Assembly: GCA_016932015.1 (NCBI GenBank) | Contig: JAFGDQ010000081.1 | Location: 1-33,019, forward strand | Length of the DNA: 33,019 nucleotides | Direction of reading: 5' to 3' | Origin: Spirochaetota bacterium | Lineage (GTDB): Bacteria; Spirochaetota; UBA4802; JAFGDQ01 | Part shown: positions 24,705-33,011 of the stretch, in pieces | How positions within the stretch are numbered: the first letter of the stretch is position 1 | Layout: every line of letters begins with the position of its first letter | Translations under genes and position numbers: made by a program | Notes under the pieces: model-generated | What the model was told of the DNA's origin: nothing | The model's input: the letters and a program-made list of their open reading frames with translations, nothing else | The model's database searches: none

Positions 24705-25394
24705 CTATTTAATAGACTGAAATTTCTGAATATCAGAGTCTTTGCCTATAATAATCAGAATTGATTTTTCCGTAATAACATCATTTGCGGTAGGTGCAAT
24801 TTTTATGGAAGCGTTGTTATTTATTTCATTAATTGAGTCACGTCCTCCCATTACTGTCTTGATGCCGATTACCTGACAATTGAACCTTGATGCGATCTGC
24901 AGGTCTTTAAGGCTTTTTCCTGAAAAACTGTCCGGAGGAATTACTTCAACAATACTGTAGTCCTGTCCAATAGGCAGGTAATCAACAGCATTTTTTTGCG
25001 AGAGTTTGTTTGCAAGCCTGATGGCCATATCCTGTTCCGGAAAAATCACATCGGTAACTCCGATCATTTTAAGTATTTTCCCATGGTCTTCAGAAATTGC
25101 TCTGACTATGATTTTGGGAATTTTATTTTCAATAAGATACAGGGCTATTAGAATGCTTGGGGCCATTTCCTGCCCTATACTGACAATAGCAGCGTCGTAG
25201 TCCTGCAATGAAAGTGATTCAAGTGCGTCTTTATTTGTAGCATCTGCAATTATAGCATGACTAATATAATCTTTTGCATTTTCGACAATATTTTCTGAAG
25301 TATCAATGCCAAGCACTTCGCAGCCGTTTTCCACAAGGGATCTTGAAATATTAAAACCAAAGTTTCCCAGTCCGATTGTAAGAAATTTTTTCAT
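24705..25394 (-). CDS. ktrA: Ktr/Trk potassium uptake regulatory (RCK) subunit
   Basis: The 229-residue cytosolic gating-ring protein has an RCK_N Rossmann domain (1-120) with GLGNFG (8-13) and Asp31 at the end of strand 2 (GIDTSE), then DATNKDALESL and the AIVSIGQEMAPSILIALYL region. An RCK_C domain follows (about 140-225, SIVEVIPPDSFSGKSLKDL, then ILIIIGKDSDIQKF). It binds adenine nucleotides to control K+ flow. It begins three bases after the stop of the channel gene, so both are made from one transcript. The single RCK_N/RCK_C pair is the KtrA form; E. coli TrkA has two. Confidence 0.93.
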   Translation of the reverse strand: MKKFLTIGLGNFGFNISRSLVENGCEVLGIDTSENIVENAKDYISHAIIADATNKDALESLSLQDYDAAIVSIGQEMAPSILIALYLIENKIPKIIVRAISEDHGKILKMIGVTDVIFPEQDMAIRLANKLSQKNAVDYLPIGQDYSIVEVIPPDSFSGKSLKDLQIASRFNCQVIGIKTVMGGRDSINEINNNASIKIAPTANDVITEKSILIIIGKDSDIQKFQSIK

Positions 25395-25397
25395 TTT

Positions 25398-26762
25398 TTA
25401 CCCTATCATTATCTGTTCTTCAGGAAATTTAATATTAACTTTTTTCTTTCTGGAATTTAACGCCATGAGCATTGTTAAAGGACCCAGTCTGCCGATGAAC
25501 ATAACAATGCATATTAATAATTTGCCTTCGGATGTAAGATTTTCAGTAATACCCATTGACAGACCAACAGTTCCAAAAGCTGAGATGACTTCGAACATGG
25601 CAGACAGAAACGAATTGTGCATGTCAAAGTCATGAAATGCAAGTATTAAAAAGGTTGATATAAAAACAAAAAGCATGGATAGGATTATAAGTGTCGTACT
25701 TCTGTCAATCGTTTCTTTATTCAATGCTCTTCCCCATAATACAACCTGTGAATAGCCTCTGAATTTAGCTATTATTAAAGCAACAATTACAGTAATTGTG
25801 GTTGTTTTAATACCTCCGGCAATCGATCCGGGGGATCCGCCAATAAGCATCAGACCCGTCATTAGTGAAAGCGTACTCTGCCTCAGTGTACCAATATCAA
25901 TAGTATTAAATCCGGCTGTTCTGCATGTTATTGAATGAAAGAATGAAGTAAGGAATTTCTGCCCAATATTCATTTCTGAAAGGTTGTAGTTCCATTCAAG
26001 AAAAATGATCCCTGTCATACCGGATAGAACAAGAATTGAAGTAGTAGCAAGTACTACTTTTGTATGAATAGACAGGTTGGAAAAAAATTTTTTAATATTT
26101 GTTTTAGGAGTAAATGATATTTCATTTAATACTATAAAACCAAGTCCTCCTATTATTACGGCAATTGATATGGTTATAATAATAATATAATTCTCTCCGA
26201 ACCCGGCAAGATTATCTGAAAAGGTGGAGAAACCTGCATTGCAGAATGCAGATACTGCATGGAAGACTGAATGGCCTATTGCTTCAATTAACGAATAATG
26301 ACCATAAAACTGTGTAAAAAGAATTATCGCTGTGAGTAATTCTATGCTGATGGTGTATAATACAATTCGTATCAATAAGTTAAGTACAGGAAGTTTGTTC
26401 AGCTCACTGTACATGCTTTCAAATGTAAAACCCCATTTTATTGATAAACCGCCTCCCATTAATGCAAGTAAGGCGATTGAAAATGTCATAATTCCCAGGC
26501 CGCCGAATTGTATCAGTATTAAAATAATTATTTTACCGGCAATTGTGAAGTCTGACTGAGTATCTTTAACAATTAGGCCGGTAACACAAACAGCTGAGGT
26601 TGACGTGAAAAGTGCGTCAATTATTCCAATCCCATTATGAGTAGAAAACGGCATTGATAAAAGTAATGTTCCGATCAGTATTAAAATCAAAAAACTTATC
26701 AGGACTTTTTGAATTGGTGATATTTCAAGCCTGGTAATTTTATTTTTTATTTGCCTGTTCAT
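25398..26762 (-). CDS. ktrB: Ktr/Trk potassium transporter, membrane subunit
   Basis: The 454-residue protein has four repeats of membrane helix, pore loop and membrane helix. The selectivity-filter glycines are visible in SAVCVTGL (Gly62), AFCNAGF (second loop), CRTAGFNT (third) and AFGTVGLS (fourth). The glycine-rich GGSPGSIAGGIKT segment before the last repeat pair is the gating loop of this family. It conducts K+ into the cell under control of the downstream ktrA. Length fits KtrB rather than the longer TrkH. Assignment to Ktr versus Trk rests on this length and on the partner. Confidence 0.93.
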   Translation of the reverse strand: MNRQIKNKITRLEISPIQKVLISFLILILIGTLLLSMPFSTHNGIGIIDALFTSTSAVCVTGLIVKDTQSDFTIAGKIIILILIQFGGLGIMTFSIALLALMGGGLSIKWGFTFESMYSELNKLPVLNLLIRIVLYTISIELLTAIILFTQFYGHYSLIEAIGHSVFHAVSAFCNAGFSTFSDNLAGFGENYIIIITISIAVIIGGLGFIVLNEISFTPKTNIKKFFSNLSIHTKVVLATTSILVLSGMTGIIFLEWNYNLSEMNIGQKFLTSFFHSITCRTAGFNTIDIGTLRQSTLSLMTGLMLIGGSPGSIAGGIKTTTITVIVALIIAKFRGYSQVVLWGRALNKETIDRSTTLIILSMLFVFISTFLILAFHDFDMHNSFLSAMFEVISAFGTVGLSMGITENLTSEGKLLICIVMFIGRLGPLTMLMALNSRKKKVNIKFPEEQIMIG

Positions 26763-26990
26763 GTTTTATAGGGTTGAAAGAATAATTTAATATTTCAACT
26801 ATATATTTTTTCTTTTTTTTACTTTCTTGCTTGATTTAAAATACTGCTTTATTGATAAAGGAGCCGGATAGAAGCTTGATCGGCTTTCGGTGCAATATTT
26901 AGTTGATACATGTATATGTCTATACTTTTATTATTTATCACTAAATTCCGATTTGTTGATTTTTTAATAAATTTATAAAGAATATTAAAC

Positions 26991-27269
26991 ATGGAAAAAG
27001 AATTATTATTTATCTCAGTTATTGGTGAAGACAAAAAGGGAATTGTTGCCCGCATTTCTGAATTTTTATACAAAAGTGAAATTAATATTGAGGATATTAG
27101 TCAGAAAATAATGGGCTCATATTTTGTTATGATGATGCTTGTCGACATGAGGGAATCAGGTAAAAAAATTGAAGAAGTTCGTCAGGGGCTTGATTCCATC
27201 AGCAGTGAACTAAAGGTTCAGATACAGATACAGCATGAAAATATTTTTAAAACAATGCACAGGGTTTAA
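26991..27269 (+). CDS. ACT domain protein (UPF0237 type)
   Basis: The 92-residue protein is one ACT domain: LLFISVIGEDKKGIVARISEFLYKSEINIEDISQKIMG followed by FVMMMLVDMRESGKKIEEVRQGLDSISSELKVQIQIQ. The GEDKKGIVARIS start matches the amino-acid-binding loop of GcvR-like ACT proteins. It is followed three bases later by a DUF711 (UPF0210) gene; this pair is a known conserved neighbourhood. It probably senses an amino acid and works with its partner, but the ligand is not known. The upstream gap of 228 bases separates it from the divergent ktrB. Confidence 0.9.
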   Translation: MEKELLFISVIGEDKKGIVARISEFLYKSEINIEDISQKIMGSYFVMMMLVDMRESGKKIEEVRQGLDSISSELKVQIQIQHENIFKTMHRV

Positions 27270-27272
27270 AAA

Positions 27273-28631
27273 GTGTCCTTATCAGTAGAAGAAATTTATG
27301 AAACCGCAAGTATGATTCTTTATCAGAATCTTGATATAAGAACAACTACGCTTGGTGTTAACATTAAAGATTGCATTGATTCCGATTTTAATGCATTTAC
27401 AGAAAAAGTTTACAGAAAGATCAGTGAAAACGCTGTTAAACTTATTAAAGAAGCCGAAAAACTGGAATTAAAATACGGTATACCAATTGTTAACAAACGG
27501 GTGTCCATTACTCCAATCAGTCTAGTAATGGAAACACACAATACAAAAGATAACTATGTCAGAATGGCAAAGGCGCTGGATAAGGCGGCAAAGGACGGCG
27601 GTGTTGATTTTATAGGCGGTTTTGGAGCCATAGTCAATAAAGGCCTTACAAGTTCCGACAGAGTTTTAATTGACAGTCTGCCTGATGTTTTTGCGGTAAC
27701 CGACAGGATTTGCTCCTTCCTCAATGTAGGAACAAACGTTACAGGCATGAATCTTGATGCGGTTAATCTTATAGGCGGCATGCTGAAAAAAACTGCCGAA
27801 AAAACGAAAGATGCAATAGGCTGTGCCAAGTTTGTTGTATTTGTAAACGCGCCTGAGGATAATCCGTTTATGGCCGGAGCCTATCACGGAATAGGCGAAG
27901 GAGACATGACCATAAATCTTGGTATAAGCGGGCCGGGCGTTGTCAGAAGTGTTGTTGAACAGAACAAAGCCTGTGACTTGACCCAGCTTTCCGAAGTTAT
28001 TAAAAGAACTGTTTTTAAAATAACCAGGGGAGGAGAGCTGATAGGCAGAGAACTCGCAAAGAATATGGGCATACCTTTCGGAATTGTCGATATTTCCCTC
28101 GCTCCCACAACTTCAATGGGGGATTCTGTTGCAGGAATAATTGAAGCATTCGGAATAGAATATATCGGTACTCATGGTTCCACCCTTGCTATTGCTTTGC
28201 TTATGGACGCAGTGAAGAAGGGCGGTGCAATGGCCAGCGGCAATGTCGGCGGATTAAGCGGAACATTCATTCCTATCAGCGAAGACCAGAATATGATACG
28301 CGCTGTAAAGAAAAATGCGCTTTCTCTGGATAAACTCGAGGCTTTAAGTGCTGTTTGTTCTGTCGGTCTTGATATGTTTGCAGTTCCCGGAGATACTCCC
28401 GAGGAAACAATAAACGCAATAATTGCTGATGAACTCGCGATAGGAATTATCAATAATAAGACAACCGGAGTACGAATGATTCCGGTACCTGGTAAGAAAG
28501 CCGGTGAATCGGTTGATTACGGCGGATTACTTGGTGAGGCGCCTGTTATGAAGGTAAACTCCTATTCTTCCAAAGAGTTTCTAAACAGAGGAGGCCGCCT
28601 TCCGGCTCCTGTTACAAGTATGCGAAATTAA
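27273..28631 (+). CDS. PFL family protein, DUF711/UPF0210
   Basis: The 452-residue protein belongs to UPF0210/DUF711, distantly related to pyruvate formate-lyase folds by structure but lacking a demonstrated activity. Features include [15 protein letters not shown] near the start, [14 protein letters not shown] (around 110), [22 protein letters not shown] and [12 protein letters not shown]. The conserved [32 protein letters not shown] core follows, then [31 protein letters not shown], and [16 protein letters not shown] closes it. The start is GTG, three bases after the ACT stop, with AGGG inside the end of the ACT gene. Length is normal. Its stop overlaps the convergent aat stop by four bases. 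Confidence 0.92.
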   Translation: MSLSVEEIYETASMILYQNLDIRTTTLGVNIKDCIDSDFNAFTEKVYRKISENAVKLIKEAEKLELKYGIPIVNKRVSITPISLVMETHNTKDNYVRMAKALDKAAKDGGVDFIGGFGAIVNKGLTSSDRVLIDSLPDVFAVTDRICSFLNVGTNVTGMNLDAVNLIGGMLKKTAEKTKDAIGCAKFVVFVNAPEDNPFMAGAYHGIGEGDMTINLGISGPGVVRSVVEQNKACDLTQLSEVIKRTVFKITRGGELIGRELAKNMGIPFGIVDISLAPTTSMGDSVAGIIEAFGIEYIGTHGSTLAIALLMDAVKKGGAMASGNVGGLSGTFIPISEDQNMIRAVKKNALSLDKLEALSAVCSVGLDMFAVPGDTPEETINAIIADELAIGIINNKTTGVRMIPVPGKKAGESVDYGGLLGEAPVMKVNSYSSKEFLNRGGRLPAPVTSMRN

Positions 28632-29296
28632 AATACAATTTCCGGCTTCCTGTGATCAGCCTGAAGCCGGTTTAAAAATTCCTCTCTTGGTATGTATTCT
28701 CCGCCAAAGTTTCTGGTAATTGGTGTGAGCATCTGCAGATCCATCCATTCAAGCCCTATATTCTGAAGATGTTCAGTAAGATGCCACAGGCAAAGTTTGG
28801 AGCAGTTTGATTTTCTGTAAAACATGCTTTCTCCGCTGAATACATTGCCGATAAATACTCCGTATATCCCGCCTACAAGTTCTTCATTTTCCCAGGCTTC
28901 AATAGAATGTGCGTATCCTGCTTTATGCAGGTCTGTATATGAGTGAATCATTTGCGGAATTATCCATGTGCCGCTTTGTCCCGGTCTTTTCTGGGATTTG
29001 CAGTTTTTGATAACTTCTCTGAATGATGTATTTATTCTGATTTCACCTTTCCAGTTATTTCTGAACTGCCTCAGTTTTTTAGGGATGTGCAATTTTTTAA
29101 ATTCAAGAATTCCTCTTGTCATCGGACAGAACCAGAGTATCGGAAATGCTTCCTGAGGCCATGGGAAAATGCCGTGATAATATGCATCAAGCAGAGTTCT
29201 TACGGTAAGATGCCCGCCTATACACAGCAGTCCGTCCTCATCTGCCATATTAGGATCGGGGAATATTGAATTTTTAAAATGATTAATTGAATCCAT
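28628..29296 (-). CDS. aat: leucyl/phenylalanyl-tRNA--protein transferase
   Basis: Aat adds Leu or Phe from aminoacyl-tRNA to N-terminal Arg or Lys of proteins, marking them for ClpS/ClpAP under the N-end rule. The product has [38 protein letters not shown] near its start. It continues with [71 protein letters not shown] split over residues 110-165, and [21 protein letters not shown] near the end. All of these are family marks. I chose ATG 29296; an in-frame TTG at 29353 would add 19 residues that the family lacks. Neither start has a clear ribosome site, and a 7-base-pair hairpin lies just upstream of the ATG. Confidence 0.92.
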   Translation of the reverse strand: MDSINHFKNSIFPDPNMADEDGLLCIGGHLTVRTLLDAYYHGIFPWPQEAFPILWFCPMTRGILEFKKLHIPKKLRQFRNNWKGEIRINTSFREVIKNCKSQKRPGQSGTWIIPQMIHSYTDLHKAGYAHSIEAWENEELVGGIYGVFIGNVFSGESMFYRKSNCSKLCLWHLTEHLQNIGLEWMDLQMLTPITRNFGGEYIPREEFLNRLQADHRKPEIVF

Positions 29297-29302
29297 TTTG
29301 TC

Positions 29303-29320
29303 AGCGAAATAACTTTCGCT
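29303..29320 (-). promoter_or_regulatory. hairpin directly upstream of the aat start
   Basis: AGCGAAA (29303-29309) and TTTCGCT (29314-29320) form a seven-base-pair stem with a four-base loop, ending seven bases before the ATG. It could hide or replace the ribosome site. It is also inside the frame if the upstream TTG is used. Confidence 0.35.
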
Positions 29321-29434
29321 CAAATAATACACATTACTGTTTTTGAATGTCAAATAAAAATCGGATGTTGATCGGGTATTATATATTTTAATTTAAATTA
29401 TTTTTGATATGCTAGTTATTTTATTGCGGTATGA

Positions 29435-30031
29435 TTAATTTTTATCTGTCAGGTATTGTTTAATAAAAACTTTATCGAAATCTCTTATTACGCCTTCCAG
29501 TGATAAATTTTTATCAAGAACTACATAACCGGTTATTCCGTCTATTGCAGCCAGAAGAGCGCAGGATATACTTTGAGTGTCAAAAGATATAAATTCATTA
29601 TTGCTAATCCCTTTTTCATAGAGACTTTTAAAAAAAGAAATATACTGGAATGCGTAATTATTATAAATATTATATATGTTTTTATTTGATAATGTTTTTG
29701 TCATGGTAAGGAAAACAAAAGAAAGTTCTTTAGGATGATTATACCAGTAGGTGAGGTATTTTTTTATGTATAAATATAGTCCTTCAGCTGCTGTGGATGC
29801 ATTAGATGCCTCATCCATTATTTCATATATGGGATCCATGAAATGCTCATTGGCCCTGACTAGAATATCATCCTTGCTTTTAAAGTGATAATACAATCCG
29901 CCTTTTGTTAACCCGGACCGCTCCGCTATTGCCTCCATTGTAGTATTTTCATAGCCTTTTTCAACGAATTCGTTTACTGCTGATTCCAGTATGGTGTTTA
30001 TGCGGACTTTCTTTTCTTTTTTTTTTGTCAT
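29435..30031 (-). CDS. TetR/AcrR family regulator
   Basis: The 198-residue product (from ATG 30031) has a textbook TetR DNA-binding domain: RINTILESAVNEFVEKGYENTTMEAIAERSGLTKGGLYYHFKSKDDILVRA, with recognition helix LTKGGLYYHF. A helical ligand domain of normal length follows. I prefer ATG 30031 over TTG 30067 because the latter would place an operator palindrome inside the coding region and adds residues of no family character. An intermediate ATG at 30043 is also possible. It is divergent from a flavodoxin-ferredoxin membrane protein; two matching palindromes between them suggest it controls both. Confidence 0.9.
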   Translation of the reverse strand: MTKKKEKKVRINTILESAVNEFVEKGYENTTMEAIAERSGLTKGGLYYHFKSKDDILVRANEHFMDPIYEIMDEASNASTAAEGLYLYIKKYLTYWYNHPKELSFVFLTMTKTLSNKNIYNIYNNYAFQYISFFKSLYEKGISNNEFISFDTQSISCALLAAIDGITGYVVLDKNLSLEGVIRDFDKVFIKQYLTDKN

Positions 30032-30041
30032 ATAAAAAAAC

Positions 30042-30058
30042 ATACCAGCGGTAGGTAT
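30042..30058. promoter_or_regulatory. TetR operator 1 (proximal to tetR)
   Basis: ATACCAGCGGTAGGTAT is an imperfect palindrome matching the form ATACCNNCGGTNGGTAT shared with the site at 30119. It lies 11 bases before the chosen tetR start, so binding would block its own transcription or early elongation. Confidence 0.7.
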
Positions 30059-30085
30059 TTTTTTCAAGAAATAATTATTGTTTTA

Positions 30086-30114
30086 TTGACAATTAAATCT
30101 AAAAATACTAAATT
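30086..30114 (+). promoter_or_regulatory. candidate promoter for the flavodoxin-ferredoxin gene
   Basis: TTGACA (30086-30091) and TAAATT (30109-30114) are 17 bases apart. The second operator starts five bases after the -10, over the expected transcription start. Confidence 0.55.
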
Positions 30115-30118
30115 ATTA

Positions 30119-30135
30119 ATACCGACGGTCGGTAT
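30119..30135. promoter_or_regulatory. TetR operator 2 (proximal to the flavodoxin-ferredoxin gene)
   Basis: ATACCGACGGTCGGTAT is a perfect 17-base palindrome around a central G. Centre-to-centre distance to operator 1 is 77 bases. Its position just downstream of the -10 fits repression of the plus-strand gene. Confidence 0.8.
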
Positions 30136-30229
30136 CTATAATTTAGTTTTCGTTTTTAATTGTTTATTATTTAGTATTTATTATTAATTTTGATTTATTA
30201 TCTTAAATCAAGTTTTCAAAGGGAGATAA

Positions 30230-31342
30230 GTGAGTTTGATTAATTCCCGAAATACTATGTCAATAAAAGAACTGATAATTTGTTATTTCAGTGGTACAGG
30301 TAATTCTCGACGCGTATCAAGGTGGGTTGAGGAATATGCTTTTCCATTAAAAGGCAATGTTTTGAACATGGAAAATATAACAAAATCCGGATTGTTATCA
30401 TTAAAGCCTGATTCAGTTTTTGGTATAGTTTTTCCCACACATGGTTTTACTGCGCCATGGAAAGTCCTGAAATTTGTTTTCGGTCTTCCCGTAGGTAAAG
30501 GGATTATTGCATTTGTAATCGCTACAAGGGGAAGTCTTGCATTCGGTTCATTTCTGCTTCCGGGCTTTGCAGGGTCAGCATGCTTTTTGATTTCACTGAT
30601 TCTTATTCTTAAAGGATATAAAATAGAGGGATTCAGGGGAGTGGACATGCCCTCCAACTGGATTTCTCTTCATCCAGGCTTATCAAAAGCAGGGGCAGAA
30701 AAGATTTTAGCAAAGTCACATTCACAGGTCAGGAATTTTACCGGTGAAATACTGGCATTCAGGTATCGCATTCTTACCATAAGCCGGCTTTTTGAATTTA
30801 TATTTGCTTTGCTTCTTTTACCTGTATCAGTCTTATATCTTGTGATCGGTCATTTCCTGCTGGCTAAATTATTATATGCTAATTACAGTTGTAATGGCTG
30901 TGGATTATGTGCAGAGAACTGTCCTGTAAATGCAATTAAAATGTACGGAAAAAGAAATCCAAGGCCTTACTGGACATTTAAATGCGAAAGCTGTATGAGA
31001 TGTTTGAATTACTGCCCTAAAAAAGCTGTAGAAGCTTCATATCCTTTTGCCGTGGCTGCAGGCTATATCGGTTCTTCAGCAATGCTTTCAATTCTTTTTT
31101 ATAAAACAGAATTGAAAGCATTGTGGTTAAGTACTATTGATAATCCATTAATATACAGTGCAGTTAAATGGATTTATTTTGTATTAATTTTCTTTTTAGT
31201 TTATATTGTATTCTATTATCTTTTTCGAATTCCATTTATAAACAGGATTTTATCAATCATAAATCCCATACATTATTATCGCAGATATAATGAGCCGGAT
31301 ACAAAATTATCGGATTTCAGGAAGGATAATATACAATCATGA
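30230..31342 (+). CDS. membrane-anchored flavodoxin - 2[4Fe-4S] ferredoxin fusion (EFR1-like)
   Basis: The 370-residue protein joins three parts. Residues 10-180 are flavodoxin-like with the FMN phosphate loop YFSGTGNSRR (19-28) and a PTHGFTAPW segment (69-77). Residues 185-217 form a strong hydrophobic segment, probably a membrane helix pair. Residues 221-265 are a bacterial-type ferredoxin with two full cluster motifs: Cys221, 224, 227, 231 and Cys252, 255, 258, 262, each ending in Cys-Pro. Two more hydrophobic stretches (near 270-290 and 308-335) follow. EFR1-type proteins are usually near 260 residues and soluble, so this is a longer membrane form. The start is GTG 30230, with GGGAG four bases upstream; ATG 30257 is possible. 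It probably passes electrons between a flavin and membrane partners. The TetR operators upstream imply induction by a ligand. Confidence 0.85.
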   Translation: MSLINSRNTMSIKELIICYFSGTGNSRRVSRWVEEYAFPLKGNVLNMENITKSGLLSLKPDSVFGIVFPTHGFTAPWKVLKFVFGLPVGKGIIAFVIATRGSLAFGSFLLPGFAGSACFLISLILILKGYKIEGFRGVDMPSNWISLHPGLSKAGAEKILAKSHSQVRNFTGEILAFRYRILTISRLFEFIFALLLLPVSVLYLVIGHFLLAKLLYANYSCNGCGLCAENCPVNAIKMYGKRNPRPYWTFKCESCMRCLNYCPKKAVEASYPFAVAAGYIGSSAMLSILFYKTELKALWLSTIDNPLIYSAVKWIYFVLIFFLVYIVFYYLFRIPFINRILSIINPIHYYRRYNEPDTKLSDFRKDNIQS

Positions 31343-32092
31343 TTGTAGTAAATTCATAAGTTTGTTTATTCTTTTCAGTTTGTCCATCCTGCCGGAGGAA
31401 TAAAAATCTATTCTGCCGTTTTGCCGGTTTATTAAATTATCTTTTTTCATGATGTTTATCATATTGTTCAATGTGCCGGTATTCCCGTCTATAATCTGTA
31501 TATTCCCAGGAATCAGTTTCCGGATTATTTCTTTATAATAAATGAAATGCGTACATCCAAGGACAATAGTTCCGTATCGGCCGGTATTCAGAATAGAGAG
31601 AGCTTTCGCAATATATTTTTCAATTTCATTCCCGCTGAAAATAAAGTTCTCCGCAAACATTACGAGTCTATCCATAGCGATTCTATCGACAATATTATTT
31701 TTATCAATATTCGTTATAAGATTATTGAGTTTCTCCTCGTTAATGGTAAGGGTAGTGGCAAGAACCAGAATGCGTTTGTCTTTCGAGTTTTCAACCGCAG
31801 GTTTGACGGCAGGTTCCATTCCGAGAATCGGGAATCTGAAGTTTTTTCTGAGATCATTTATCGCCGCACTTGTAGCCGAATTACACGCTATAACCAGTAT
31901 TTTTGTATCCAGCCCTGACATAAAGTCGACTGCCTGAAAAACAAATTTTTTAACTTCATCTCTGGACTTTGTTCCGTAAGGGACATTATCTGTGTCAGCA
32001 TAGTAGATAAAATTCTCACCGGGCAGAGCTTTGTATGCTTCCTTCAGAAATGTTATTCCGCCAATTCCGGAATCAAAAATAGCAATATTCAT
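31337..32092 (-). CDS. murI: glutamate racemase
   Basis: MurI makes D-glutamate for peptidoglycan. The 251-residue protein has FDSGIGGITFLKEA (6-19), YYADTDNVPYGTKS (30-43) and the two catalytic cysteines, Cys70 in IACNSATSAA and Cys180 in VLGCTHF. All are in normal positions. Length is normal. Its stop overlaps the end of the convergent flavodoxin-ferredoxin gene by six bases, both stops falling in TCATGA. It is 60 bases downstream of lepB on the same strand, so the two may be cotranscribed. Confidence 0.95.
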   Translation of the reverse strand: MNIAIFDSGIGGITFLKEAYKALPGENFIYYADTDNVPYGTKSRDEVKKFVFQAVDFMSGLDTKILVIACNSATSAAINDLRKNFRFPILGMEPAVKPAVENSKDKRILVLATTLTINEEKLNNLITNIDKNNIVDRIAMDRLVMFAENFIFSGNEIEKYIAKALSILNTGRYGTIVLGCTHFIYYKEIIRKLIPGNIQIIDGNTGTLNNMINIMKKDNLINRQNGRIDFYSSGRMDKLKRINKLMNLLQS

Positions 32093-32152
32093 AGTTATTA
32101 AATAAGTTATTTGTGTACGAGTTGGAATATAATAACAGATTAAAAATATCAG

Positions 32153-32812
32153 TTATTTAATTTTTCCAAGCCTGTTGATGCGAAATTCATTTGTCTCGGG
32201 ATTCATTGAGAAATAGCAGAATTTTAGCTTACCCAGAACGTTTTCTACAGGAACAAATCCCCAGAATCTGCTGTCATTACTATTATCCCTGTTGTCACCC
32301 ATTACGAAAAGATGATTTCCAGGTACTGTAAGTGCAAAATCATCTATCCGTAAAGAACGGAATTTCATTTTCTGTATTGTATATCTGACATTCCTTGAAA
32401 GCTCTTCTTCATAGAAATAAAAGTCTGTGTTTTCAGAAACAAATTTTCTTTTTAAAAGCCTGCTGTTTATATAAATCTTATTATTATTAAATTCAATCCT
32501 GTCTCCGGGAACTCCAATAACTCTTTTTGCAAGATTGGTTTTTTTATCTACAGGAGATGTAAAAGCTATTATATCACCTCTGTCAGGAATGCCCCATCTG
32601 ATTATATGATTGTTTGTTAACGGAAGTCTTATTCCATATGCAATGTTATTGGAAATAAACCTGTCACCTTCCGTAATGGTCGGATTCATGGAACCCGTCG
32701 GTACCAGATAATTTCCCATTACCGATGCCCTGATGAAAAAAATGAAAAGTATTAGAATAATATTAAATGTAATGTCTTTTTTACCGGGTTTGAACTTAAA
32801 AAAAACCGACAT
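32153..32812 (-). CDS. lepB: signal peptidase I
   Basis: Signal peptidase I cuts signal peptides from exported proteins. The 219-residue protein has a single N-terminal membrane helix (about 14-30). Box B follows with the nucleophile Ser41 in VPTGSMNPT, box C near RGDIIAFTSP, then box D with general-base Lys96 in LAKRVIGVPGD and box E MGDNRDNSNDSRFWGFVP. All catalytic residues are present. A single anchor helix is the form found in many bacteria other than the two-helix E. coli enzyme. AAAAGGAGG lies upstream of the ATG. murI follows on the same strand. Confidence 0.95.
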   Translation of the reverse strand: MSVFFKFKPGKKDITFNIILILFIFFIRASVMGNYLVPTGSMNPTITEGDRFISNNIAYGIRLPLTNNHIIRWGIPDRGDIIAFTSPVDKKTNLAKRVIGVPGDRIEFNNNKIYINSRLLKRKFVSENTDFYFYEEELSRNVRYTIQKMKFRSLRIDDFALTVPGNHLFVMGDNRDNSNDSRFWGFVPVENVLGKLKFCYFSMNPETNEFRINRLGKIK

Positions 32813-32976
32813 TTAAGGCCTCCTTTTGCGAAAAATAAACATGCCAATTATAAACAAGTTATTTTATACTTCAATAATAATTCTTTATGAATTTTTATGA
32901 TATATTTTTCATTAAAATATTGAATTATCTTAAAAAAATTGATAGCGTAGAATTTAGGAGACCTGAATTAGAAAGA

Positions 32977-33011
32977 AAGCTCTTTTTACGATAATAGAAT
33001 AAAAAGAGCTT
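32977..33011 (-). terminator. hairpin at the right edge, probable terminator
   Basis: A 12-base-pair perfect stem (32977-32988 with 33000-33011) has an 11-base loop. On the minus strand it is followed by TTTCTTTC, so it would end transcription coming from a minus-strand gene beyond the window before lepB. The rest of 32813-32976 is AT-rich and probably holds the lepB promoter. Confidence 0.5.

Noticed and set aside
31542..31937. Two overlapping antisense open frames opposite murI
   Set aside because: murI has both catalytic cysteines in place; the antisense frames have no ribosome site or family character.
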